Shown one piece after another: positions 20,245 to 31,030 of a DNA stretch of 64,000 bases. Source of the DNA: Antedon mediterranea (Eukaryota; Echinodermata; Crinoidea; Comatulida; Antedonidae). The notes below the pieces were generated by a model, which had not been told where the DNA came from, did not search any database, and was given only the letters and a program-made list of their open reading frames with translations. A program made the position numbers and the translations under genes. Position 1 is the first letter of the stretch, and every line of letters starts with the position of its first letter. The stretch is taken from NCBI RefSeq assembly GCF_964355755.1, contig NC_092676.1:3394288-3458287 (forward strand). Direction: 5' to 3'.

Positions 20245-21906
20245 ATGGCTCATCATCAATGTTGTACATTGCTGTTGTACAAGTGCCTGATTACATTGTA
20301 TAGTGTATTTCACTGCTGTTGTGCACAATCCTATACATTTACAAACGGTCCAGAATCGGTTCTCGTTGCTGAAGGACAAACAGTAACGTTATCTTGGGCA
20401 TGGACACCTGAATTGAATGAAAACCATTTTTTTAAATGGGTATACTATCCTGTTGGTAGAGCGGGTCAAGTAATTGAAAGTTCAACGTCAAAATACACTT
20501 TCACAAAAGGTACAACATTTTCAAATCTTTCCATTTTGAATGTTGGTCCTAATGATGTAGGAACATACTTGTGCCGTATCTCCGAAGGTGATCGTCTATA
20601 CAGTTACAGTGAAACTACTTATGTAGTGCTAGGAGTGTTAACGTGCAGTCCAGAATATGATAATGGTGACAAAGGAACAACGATGACATGTTCTTATGCT
20701 TCATCTTATCCTGCATATGCTATTGATTTACTATGGTATAAAAACGGGAATAAAATTACTTTAGCAGCACAACTACAAAATGGTATCAAAGAATCAAGAG
20801 CTTTGACTGCTGAAGACGATGGAGCTGTATTTACTTGTAAAGCCACAATTTATTCTGAAAAGATAGGAAGTTGTGAGACTACTCCGCTAATATTGAATAT
20901 AGATGCGGAGATTGAACAATCTCCGCCAGGTACACTTCAGGTTGGTGATAGCTTTACCCTTACCTGCTCAGGGAAAGGTAATCCTGAGTATTATAATTAT
21001 ACATGGACGTGGAGTGGCAAACCTGTAGGATCGTCATCAAATGAAAGGCCATTTGTAATAGGTAATTTGCTTATTGTGACGTGTGTATCAAGCAGTGACA
21101 ATGGCAAAATAGTTACTTGTACCATTAGTCGTGATGGCCGTAACAGCAGTACAGCGAGGTATACAAAACACGTCTTAGAGAATACGCCTACTGTTACAGA
21201 CTTACTATCAGCAAACAATGTCACAGACAACGAGCCTCAAACATTGATTATTGTCATTGGCGTAGTTGCAACAGTTATTGTGATTTTGATAACAGCAATT
21301 GTAATTTTCATTTTACATAAGAGGCGCAAGAAACAGGATGACAAAAAGACAAAACCTGAAAATGTACCATTGAAAGAACCAATGTATAGTAACACTGATA
21401 AAAATATTAACAGTTCTGAAAAATCACGCATACAAAATGGCCCTCGAAGTGAAAAGTTGAGAACAGATTTTACAGTATATGATGAGCCTACGATTTCAAG
21501 TTCAAATACTCAGTTGGAGACTATGTACGCCGAACCTGACAGGTTAGTAACTGGTCACGATGAAAGGTATGACACGCCACGGAACGCTATAAGTCTTGAT
21601 AATATCGATTCAGTGAGTACTGATCAAGCGAGTAACGCTAAGCCAAGAAAAACAAAAAGCAGAGAAAGTATTGATGCAATGTACGCGAAACCGAACAAGT
21701 CTCGCAGTAAAGAAAGTATTGATGATCTGTACGCTACGCCTAACAAACCGACTGCAAGAACGCCAGAGATTACCTGCGAAGATCCTACTAAGAAAAACGT
21801 AGAAGGCCTAACATACGCAGATATAGAGTTTAAAGGTGGTACGTCTCCAAACCCTGAACCACAGGACTACGGACTTGATTACGCAACTGTACAGATTATG
21901 AAGTAA
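20245..21906 (+). CDS. G6: three-Ig receptor, class A tail; Ig1 lacks the first core Cys
   Basis: I start at ATG 20245 (MAHHQCC); the upstream in-frame codon at 20236 is GTG where G8 has ATG. The 553-residue frame is intact: signal peptide ending CCCAQ, three Ig domains, a very short stalk (TPTVTDLLSANNV), a membrane span rich in I/V/T then HKRRKKQ, and a tail. Ig1 reads TLSWAWTP where paralogues read TLSCEW, so the B-strand Cys of the core disulfide is Trp, while the F-strand Cys (GTYLCRI) remains. The tail has VYDEP, MYAEP, RYDTP, MYAKP, LYATP (five YxxP) and ends in ITIMs LTYADI and LDYATV. YADI with YATVQI is the closest match in the window to SIRP-alpha tail motifs. Class A with G4 and G14, but a diverged stalk and Ig1. 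Confidence 0.9.
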   Translation: MAHHQCCTLLLYKCLITLYSVFHCCCAQSYTFTNGPESVLVAEGQTVTLSWAWTPELNENHFFKWVYYPVGRAGQVIESSTSKYTFTKGTTFSNLSILNVGPNDVGTYLCRISEGDRLYSYSETTYVVLGVLTCSPEYDNGDKGTTMTCSYASSYPAYAIDLLWYKNGNKITLAAQLQNGIKESRALTAEDDGAVFTCKATIYSEKIGSCETTPLILNIDAEIEQSPPGTLQVGDSFTLTCSGKGNPEYYNYTWTWSGKPVGSSSNERPFVIGNLLIVTCVSSSDNGKIVTCTISRDGRNSSTARYTKHVLENTPTVTDLLSANNVTDNEPQTLIIVIGVVATVIVILITAIVIFILHKRRKKQDDKKTKPENVPLKEPMYSNTDKNINSSEKSRIQNGPRSEKLRTDFTVYDEPTISSSNTQLETMYAEPDRLVTGHDERYDTPRNAISLDNIDSVSTDQASNAKPRKTKSRESIDAMYAKPNKSRSKESIDDLYATPNKPTARTPEITCEDPTKKNVEGLTYADIEFKGGTSPNPEPQDYGLDYATVQIMK

Positions 21907-22931
21907 ATTTTTTTACGCAACATTTACCAGTACGTTTATTGTTACATTTATCATTAGGAATTAACCTTTGACATGTGACGTAACCGCATCGTTCAATATT
22001 GCTTGTACTGTATATACAAAGCTATTTTAATGCAATGTGTATTATTATAGGCCTAACAAGTAACAGTAAAACGAATTTCTATCGTAATGTTATACGTCAT
22101 ACGCATCTCAACAACGATCATGAAGGAATTTGTTGAAATTACTGGGATGCTAAAATTTTATTTTATTAGAAACAGTATAATTCTAAAGATTTTCTGAAAT
22201 ATCAGATTTTAGCCACATGGCAAGTGAAGCGTTTTGACAAATCATGGACACGTGTCCCACAAAAAAAAAATACAACTAATATTGGAAAACTTTCTCCATA
22301 ATTTCAAGTTTAACTTTATCTACGGAGGCCTAGCTCAACACGGATGTTCTTTGCTGCAGCCGTGCTATAGAAAGGACAGCAGTTGTGTACAAAGTAGCAG
22401 TAAAATAATCTTATAATGATAAAAAACAGGAAAGTCCCAAAGTTTAAATACAAGTTACACTCTAGGGGGCAGTATATCCTGCTACCGGTTTTACCTGACA
22501 TTCGATAATCTGTGACAATAACTTGAAACCGGATATCCAGTTATATAGCATATAACGAGCCTAACGTTCAAATACAGTGATTTGATACAGTACACAGGAA
22601 TCAGATCGAGTGAGTGTTTAAACTAGAAAAGCTGGCTCTTTCTGTATATATCGTAGCATTTTACAATACACAGTGATTAGAAACAGAATCATAATCGAAA
22701 AGGTGCTTAAACTGGACACAATTTCTATCATAACAAACGCGTGGCAACATCAACTAACAATATAATGTATACAGTTTTACATCGTATTAAGTATCTTTAA
22801 ATCATTGAAATCTAGTACTTCTCAACGTTTTTGTTCCGTACCAACAATCTCTATTTTGATAAGGAAATAATTTACACCAATCTATAGCAATATTTGGAAC
22901 TCAATCATCTGAAGAAAATACACAGTTCGTA
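21907..22931 (+). promoter_or_regulatory. G6-G7 intergenic with G7 promoter elements
   Basis: No gene. ACTCTAGGGGGCAGTAT at 22459-22475 is the best CTCF-core match in the window by eye. TTTTGATAAGGAAAT at 22854-22868 is the GATA-ETS composite, about 65 bp before the family start-codon position. TAACAAACGCGTGGCAACATC at about 22731 is the conserved 5' word. Confidence 0.5.
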
Positions 22932-24913
22932 ATGGCTCGTCAGCAATTGTACATTGCTAATTATATTGTATAGTATATTTCACTGCTGTTTTGGAAAAAC
23001 ATATTTGTTCACAGAAGATCCACAATCGGTTCTCGTTGCAGAAGGACAAACAGCAACGCTATCGTGTGTTTGGAAACCAGAATTGTTCGAACAGCATAAC
23101 TTTGAATGGGTATTATTCCCTCAGGATTACGGTGAATCTCAATCAATTAAAATGTCAAATTCAAAATACAATTTAATAAATAACGCAACATCTTCATATC
23201 TTTCCATTTCCAATGTTGATTCTGATGACGCGGGAAACTACAGGTGTGATATCATCGGAATGAATGAATTCAGTTATTCTGATCAGGCTGCCGTAGTGAT
23301 AGGAGAAATAATGTGCAATCCAGAATATGATAAAGGTGAGATAGGAACAAAGCTGAAATGTTCTTATACTTCTTCTTATCCTTTAAATGATATTTATTTA
23401 CGATGGTATAAAGACGGAAATATAGTAATATCAGACACAAAAGACAAACACGTTTTAGAATCAAGAGCTTTGACTGCTGAAGACGATGGAGCTGTATTTA
23501 CTTGTAAAGCCACAGTTGGATCTCAAGTGATAGGAACTTGTGAAACTACTCCTCTAGTATTGACTATAGATGCAGAGATTGAACAATCACCACCAGGTCT
23601 ACTTCAGGTTGGAGATAGCTTTAATCTTACCTGCTCAGGGAAAGGTAACCCCGATTATTATGAATATGAATGGACGTGGAATGGCAACCCCGTACGATCG
23701 TCACCAAATGAAAGTCGATTTTCAATAGAGAGTGTAGTTACTGTGAAGGATGTATCAAGCAGTGCTAATGGCAAAATAGTTACTTGTACTATCTGTCATA
23801 GTGGTCGTGACACCAGTGTAGCGAATCATACAATCAATATTTCAGAGAATATGCAAAGTACAACTGCACGTTCACACACAACACAAGTTACGCCTACTGT
23901 TACAGACCTACTATTACCAACCATTTTATCTGAAACCAAACTATCAACAAACAATGTCGCAGACAACGACCCCCAAATATTGATTATTGTCATTGGCGTA
24001 ATTGCAGCCGTTATTGTGATTTTGATAACAGCAATTGTAATTTTAATTTACATTTTACATAAAAGGCGCAAAAAACAGGATGGCAACAAGACAAAACCTG
24101 ACAATGTACCATTGAAAGAACCAATATACAACTCTGATCAAGAAAGTATTATTGAAACGCGCGTAGATGGCTCTCTGCGCGAAACGCTGATAACAGATTT
24201 GGCTGTATATGATGAACCTGCAATGTCAGACACACATGGAAACTTGCAGATTGTTTACGAAGACCCTGACGTGCCGCCACACGGCCAATTAACAGAAAAA
24301 GACAAGTATGATTATGTTACATCAGAAGAAATGACAGTTGAAAGAGAAAGCAAAAACGAGTATGACTATGCGGCAATAACAGACACTCACAGTGCCGAGA
24401 TGACAGATGAATCAGACATTAAAAATAACTATGATTATGTGGTATCAGTAGACACCCACAGCACAGAAAATGAATATGACGATGTAACATCAGCAGACGA
24501 TCAAAACGATGAAACAGAAAATGAGTATGATTATGTGGAAACATCAGGCATAGGCGCCACAGAAAAAGAAGGCTCTGCAGAATACATTGAACTTGTTGAT
24601 GACAACGCCGATGTCGCCTGTCACCAGAGGAAGCCACTAACAACTAATATCTAATATGCCTGCTGCATCCAAGTACAATGTTGCTTCAATGTCACAAACT
24701 TATAGAGCAAATGATAATGAGGCTGAGTACGAAAACAGTAAATTACATCGTCCCAAAGGTATCTCGACTTCTGACAACTCAAACACACAGTTATCACAGA
24801 GATCAAGAAGAGATGGAATAACCATTTCAGATAATCGCGAAGATGACGTCACCAAGGTGCATACGAGTACAGTTGAAGTACCTGATACAAACGACGTGTA
24901 CGAAAATGCATAG
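22932..24913 (+). pseudogene. G7: Ig-receptor with lost start, frameshifted class C tail
   Basis: The family ATG at 22932 is out of frame with the body: a deletion in the signal peptide removed bases, and the main frame (22954-24654) opens only at TTG. The body is otherwise intact: Ig1 (LSCVW ... DAGNYRCDI), Ig2 with four Cys, Ig3 (with CHSGRD, an extra Cys), stalk, membrane span and HKRRKKQ. It then gives YNSD, VYDEP, VYEDP, KYDYVT, EYDYAA, NYDYVV, EYDDVT and EYIELV. Near 24610-24654 a shift ends the frame, and the rest of the tail continues at +1 (24656-24913), stopped by TAG where paralogues have TCG. The protein is mosaic: Ig1-Ig2 as in G8, membrane segment as in G6, distal tail as in G1 and G8. 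Three lesions make it a probable recent pseudogene. A spliced upstream start could rescue the first one. Confidence 0.8.
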
Positions 24914-26317
24914 GTACGAACAAAAGCAGCGAAGGGTTCTAAGAAATAGAGGAAGAAAAACAGAACGAAACGTACAGAATAGTAATACAAAAACCAACAA
25001 TGAAAAGTGCACAAACGCATATTATCATAGAGACTACTGTCTCCAACACGTACAGGAGTGTGACTTATTCTTAAAAGTATTGTGAGACTAGCATGGGCCA
25101 TGATACTTCCATGGTAAGAGAAATAGAAAACTAGGCTAAATATATACGTTTATATCTTGAATTATTATAGCATGAGTTAAAAAAATATTGAAATTTTGTT
25201 TAAGGAAGTAAATTAAAAATATTATATTAGAAATAATCAATTCTGAGATGAACATAAACCAGAAAAGGGAAAGACAGGAAATATTAACAGATGATTAGCA
25301 AGAATTAAAACCGTACACAAATCAGGAAAGAAAAACAGATTTAAGGTCATCGATAACATATCCTTATTTGGCATGAAATAAGCAACAATAAAATATCAAC
25401 ATGTGCAAGTACACGTGATCGCCAACACGGTTTTTCCATGTTTCTATATAAAACTACGATTTTATACGTCATTAGATTTCTATATAAATATAATTTAAAT
25501 ATTAAACTTTAAGCAACAACTTATTATTGATCAATATTTACACGTTGCAAATTAGTAATTTTGTGAATAGGTATTTAATATATTTCGTATCATTTATATA
25601 AATATTTCTATTTATATTTTTGCTTTAAGGCTATCATTTTTATACTACAATAATTTTAAACTAGTTCAGACTTATGTTTTTCTTAGCAGAATAAATAAAT
25701 AAATAGTATCAGATATCACAAATGTGTGAAGGAATACGTTTAAAATGGTAACGTACCGTATTGTAAATATATAGTATCTTATTTCATAATGAATAACATT
25801 AAAAATATTATTTTATTCTCTCAGCTTGAGTGTAGGCCTACTACTCACAGTACGGTCATGTAAATATAGTATCTTATTTCATAATGGATAACAAAAATAT
25901 ATTTCATTGAATATGTAATTAATTGTTGCTATAATCGATTATTATTATTAAATATATTATAAAGAGCCATCAAATTAAACTTCGTTTGTACTTGTTTGTT
26001 GATTAAGGAACAAATGAATGAAAAGAGCAGCAGTTGAGATCAACGGTTAACGAGAATAAGAAAGTTGTAACCGAATAGTGACTAGGAAGGAAGACTTTGA
26101 GAATTTATACAAAGCGACAAATATAAATGTCAAAGGTCTTAGCTTGGTTATTTCAAACCCAAAATGCATTTTCTTTTACGAAATAAGGCCAAACATATCA
26201 GGGAAACGACATCCTTCTAAACATTGCACTGTATATAGTTCTTGATACATTTAAAACATTTCTGAAATAACTGTCCCGAAATGGAATTTGTTTAAAAGAT
26301 ATCTACACTAGAGTAAA
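24914..26317. repeat. Intergenic; duplicated 3' flank, copy 1
   Basis: No gene. Bases about 25040-25560 recur at about 29035-29500 and 33120-33445 (shared landmark TATGGGCCATGATACTTCC, with CATG inverted pairs around it). Bases about 26040-26317 resemble 35825-36055, placing the insertion point of the next element. Confidence 0.7.
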
Positions 26318-28162
26318 CAAGGCCAACAGCCATTAAGTCGCGTGCTACAATGCATAGTGATACCGGACCGACAGACAGACCGACAGACAGACCGACAGAC
26401 AGACAGACAGAGAGACCGACCGACCGACATAGTGAACTATACTGACCGAAATTACTGAACATGTTTAAAAATGTTGAAATGTTTAAAAACATTTATTTTT
26501 TTTTAATTTACACGTGCGTAGCCTGTCACTTTCGACGTGCTCGTATAACGTAATTTCGAGTTGAAAAGTAAGTCAAGAAAACAGAAATCGGGCAAAAAGA
26601 GTGCGCAATAACATTTAACGCGCAGTGCGCGCGCAAAAATATGCGCACTCATGGCAATTTTGTAAACGCTTAAAATTGCCTGAAATGTACTCTTATTTAA
26701 TCGAAAATAAATTTTGAAAATGTTAAGCGCGCGTAATAAAGTTTATTTGTATATATTTTTATATTACATCTAACAGTACCAACACTCACAGTAAGAAATT
26801 TGCGATTCAAATTGGGATCAAAAGTGGTTAATACCTTAACAGTATTGTACAGCATTGCAATACTATTTATGTTTATTCTCCAAGGGGGCCCATAAATCTA
26901 AATCTATACCTCTATGGTTAAACCAAATAATTTGGAATGTTTATTTGTATATTATATGTTTATAATCTAACAGTAGGGCCTACCCACACTCACAGTAATA
27001 AAGTTTATTTGTATATATTTTTATATTACATCTAACAGTACCAACACTCACAGTAAGAAATTTGCGATTCAAATTGCGATCAAAAGTGGTTAATACCTTA
27101 ACAGTATTGTACAGCATTGCAATACTATTTATGTTCATTCTCCAAGGGGGCCCATAAATCTAAATCTATACCTGTATGGTTAAACCAAATAATTTGGAAT
27201 GTTCCATTCATCACAAATCAATACATTTGTAAAAACGTATATTAAATGTATCAAAATAGTATTTTTTAAAGAAAATCGGCCTGTCTTCAACATTATGATG
27301 CTGTACTCGAACTGTTCAACCGGTTTTCAGCTATTAAAAACAATTATCGTAGGAGGAGATAGGAAAATGCGAAGCCTCCTCGCATTTTTGTGGCGGGTAT
27401 TTTTCAAGATGGACATCCATTAGACAGTGTATACCACGATCGGAAAACACCCCTATTTGGGGCAAATCGTTGAACCTAAATTCGTTTTAATCGTCAATAA
27501 CTAATTATCTAACTTAATTTAATTAGTAAACAGGGTTACATCAGGTGGTTAAAATCAGTACCGAAAGTACGAACCAACTTTATATACCATCGAGTAAAAA
27601 TTCTAGAAGTAAGGCGCGATTTACCGAATTTTGCCCTTACGTAAATTTATATATAGATATTGTTCCTCGACTTTCATTAGAGATTTTTAGTCGCGTGGAA
27701 GCGACTCTATAGTTCACTATGTCGGTCGGTCTGTCGGTCTGTCGGTCTGTCTGCGCAAAATTCATTTTTAATCAACTTTCTACGCGTTTCTTGTCATTTT
27801 GAGCATGTCAAAAATTCCCATACGCGCGCAAATTTTTACGCGCGTGGTGCGCACGTAGCGTTAAATACATACTTTTTCGCGTGATTTATGTTTTTGCAGC
27901 CTTTTCTAATAATTTTACCATCTTTTAAACAATTTAGACTTAAAATTACGTCATACGAGCACGTCGAATTGGATAATTTGCGCACGTTTTTGATGAAAAA
28001 GTTAAAAAAATTCGTCAAAATTATGCCTTTTTAGTCGCGTGGACGCGACTATAGTTCACTATGTCGGTCGGTCTGTCTGTCCGTCTGTCTGTCGGTCTGT
28101 CTGTCGGTCCGGTATCATTATGCATTGTAGCACGCGACTTAATGGCTGTTGGCCTTGTTAAA
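26318..28162. repeat. Inverted-repeat element with GACAGACC / GGTCTGTC microsatellite arms
   Basis: The left end (AACAAGGCCAACAGCCATTA, AGTCGCGTGCTACAATGCAT) is the near-perfect inverse of the right end at about 28113-28162. Inside each arm lies a GACAGACC-type microsatellite (26365-26425; inverse at 27720-27755 and 28062-28110), a GTGAACTATA word and a GACGTGCTCGTAT segment (26536; inverse at about 27956). AGTCGCGTGGACGCGACT at about 28034 is a perfect 8-bp-stem hairpin. The paralogous spacer at about 36055-36110 lacks it. It resembles a foldback element; no transposase seen. Confidence 0.7.
26734..27203. repeat. 262-bp tandem duplication inside the inverted-repeat element
   Basis: A segment beginning TAATAAAGTTTATTTGTATA at 26734 recurs at 26996, nearly identical for about 207 bp (landmark CTCCAAGGGGGCCCATAAAT in both). 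The part of the first copy after 26943 is not repeated within view. Confidence 0.9.
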
Positions 28163-28507
28163 CAATGTTTCAGTTATAAAGCGCCTATGTATTTTAATAT
28201 GATTCCTAAAATCATTCGACAATCTGAAAATATTATTTCCTTTAAACGTGAACTTAAAGAATTTATTTCCAGCTAATATTGTTCGTATTATATATATATA
28301 TTTTATCTGTCAACGATTTTAACTTGTATATGAATTTTATAACCATTGTAAATTTTTAGGCCTAATTTATGTCATTTGAATATTCAATATTTTATGTGTT
28401 TTACTGTATGTATGTTTTATCGAGGGCCCTAAATGATCAGTTCAATTAGGAACTTGATAGGCTACTCTCAGTAAAGATGGAAATAAATAAATAAATAAAT
28501 AAATAAA
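28163..28507 (+). mobile_element. 3' end of a non-LTR retrotransposon, 5'-truncated
   Basis: A short reading stretch ending near 28276 (FSYKAPMYFNMIPKIIRQSE, then FKRELKEF) resembles the C-terminus common to LINE reverse transcriptases (pattern: aromatic-x-P, N-x-IP-x-x-IR, FKR-x-LK). An AT-rich 3' UTR follows and the element ends in an (AAAT)n tail at about 28484-28507, as in several LINE clades. Clade not assigned. Confidence 0.6.
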
Positions 28508-30650
28508 TTTCTCATTAGGAAGTGTTTTTTCATATAGAAATGAATGATAATTATCTATATAGTAATTACGCTCTATGCACGGAAATTGCGAATCTACCGA
28601 AGATTAGCAGGAGGCATTTGAAGATCAGAAGTGTTCTTAACCTAGGCCTAGTGTCTAGAACAACTTTGGTAGTTGTTGACATTATGCATGAGGACCTGTG
28701 TGTTATTGAACAACAATACCCCACATAGATTTAATGTGCATTAATATATATATAAGAAGTTTTCTCGTGGACAACAATATCTAAATGCAAATAGACTAAA
28801 AATAAAACAATAAGAACAAATTTATAAAACGTATAACATGAATAATAATCTAATGAAAAGAATCTACAGAACAAACAACGAAAACTGCACCAACGACGCA
28901 CCTTCATAGACACTTGTTTTGAGAATGTTTTGTCCCTAAATTAGAGGTTAATGCCAGGTATGATCTATTAAGGCTTTTATTATGTGAAATTTTTAACTTT
29001 CAACATTTGCAAACTACTGTCCCTACGTACAAGGGTGTGACTTTAAAGTATTGTAAGACTAGTATGGGCCATGATACTTCCATGGTAAGAGAAATAGAAA
29101 AGTAGGTTAAATATATACGTTAATATCTTGAATTATTATAGCATGAGCATTGTATTGTAATTTTGTTTAAGGAAGTAAATAAAAAAATATTATAATGTTA
29201 GAAATAATAAACTCTGAAATGAACATTAAGCAGAAGAAGGGAAGGAAGGAAGTACAAACAGATGATTAGCAAGAATTAAAACCGTACAGAAACGAGGAAA
29301 GAAACAGAGAATATAAAGTTCGTCGATAACAAATCCTAATTTGGCATGAAATAAGCAACAATAAAATATCAATATATGCAAGTACACGTGATCGTCCAAA
29401 CGGTTTTTCCATGTTTCTATATAAACTACGATTGTATACGTCATTATATTTTATATAAGTATAATATAGATATTAAACGTTAAGACATACAAAAGTAGGT
29501 AGCAAAAGGTAGATATGTACACGTTGCAAATTAGTAATTTTATTGAATATGTAAGTAATATAATACATATTTCTATTTCATATTTTTTCTTTAAGATTAT
29601 TATATTCTACATTCATTCTATATTCTATCTCAGACTTTTGTAATATTTTTCCTTTAAACGCTGGAAGGAATTCATTAAAAATGTTATTTTATTCTCTCAA
29701 GTGGAGTGTAGTCTATTGTTTTATTTTACTACATATTGAATAACATAAATATATTTCATTGAATATGTAATTGGTTTTGGTTTTATTATAAGAGAGCAAA
29801 CAAATTTAACATAATAAAGTGATTTTTTTTTCAAATGTTTGTTTTACTTGTTTGTTGTGTGAATTTACATTTGAATATAAAACGACAAACATTGAAAAAC
29901 GTTGAAAATTAAGCAATAATGGTTATTGTTTATTTATTTTTGTTTTTAGCTTTATATTTACATAAATAAAAAAATCTTAAATTAGGCTCTCAAAATGAGA
30001 TCTCATTTAGGTTAGTTGATTTTTATCGTCATCATAATTATTCATTTCTAGGCCTAATTGTTTAAATAATTATTTAAAAAAAAACAAAATTCAAAACATA
30101 CAAGCAGGTATATACTTTGTGGTGCCACTACTAGTTTGGTCCTTAGAAAACTTGCAATCCAAAAACATTGCACACATTTTACGGTGAAGAATATTAGAAT
30201 TGGAACTTGCTAGTTATCATGTCAGTATAGTGGGCCTATTGTGTTTAGTTAATTCACCCTATATACGCTTTATTATTTATATTTTTTAAATTATCTTATG
30301 TTTGCCACTGATAAACTAAAGTGAAGACCAATACTTAATAAAATAAATAATACGCACGCCCTCTTGAGGAAGCAAACGAAAGCTTGAAGCACGCCCTCTT
30401 GAGGAAGCAAACAGGAGTTTGAAGCCCTTCAATTCTACAATGTTTATTTAAAAACCTTTCTCAATAAAAAAATATATGGTCGTGGACATATATTCAATAA
30501 TTAGGCCTCTGTTGATCTATTCATACAGAATAAGAAATACAAATGTATAACGAACATGCGACAATAGTAATTGGATATTTTTCTAAAAAATACCTTACAA
30601 CATTGTGTACAAGTAGATCACAACAACTTACGTTTTAGACCAAACCTTCA
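28508..30650. repeat. Gene-free spacer; duplicated 3' flank, copy 2
   Basis: Bases 28740-28910 match 36115-36240, and 28960-29830 match the G7 3' flank. It is therefore receptor flank DNA without a receptor, suggesting a gene copy was lost here. At 30355-30370 and 30389-30404 a direct repeat holds ACGCCCTCTTGAGGAAGC twice; its minus strand (CCTCAAGAGGGCGTG) resembles the CTCF core. Confidence 0.6.
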
Positions 30651-30667
30651 CTGTGGGGGCGGTAAAC
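30648..30667 (+). promoter_or_regulatory. Conserved GGGGGCGGTAAAC element upstream of G8
   Basis: CACTGTGGGGGCGGTAAAC, about 370 bp before the G8 ATG; the matching site upstream of G10 lies at an equal distance. It is followed by blocks shared only by G8 and G10 (for example ATTTCTGTATATAGCA near 30751). No GATA-ETS composite seen for these two genes. Confidence 0.45.
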
Positions 30668-31030
30668 ATTTATAGTACAGTAGTTTCAGCTATTTTACCT
30701 ATACAATAATGGAATAAGATGTTTACAAAACTTTAGAGTGGATACGCGGTTATTTCTGTATATAGCAAGTGACCAGGTTTGATGTATCAATACAGTGACT
30801 ACATAGTGTACAGGAATCAGATCGCGTGAGTGCTTAAACTGAGTACGATTTCATAACAACGCAAGTATCGACTAACAATAAGGTTTACATTATAAACATT
30901 ACTGTTTAATCATCAGAATTTACCTACGTTTATTTGTATACGTTTTAATTTTATCATGAATATCTAGTTTGGAAATTGATTTAAACTGAACTAAAGTAAT
31001 AGAAGCTGAACTACAAACTACCAAGTCGCA

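Noticed and set aside
26500-27200. Possible coding exon near GGGGGCCCATAAATC
   Set aside because: The word is part of a 262-bp tandem duplication with no open frame shared by both copies.
28061-28160. Conserved-looking SVGLSVG-type peptide, also on the minus strand at 26292-26492
   Set aside because: Translation of the GGTCTGTC microsatellite and its inverted copy, not a protein domain.
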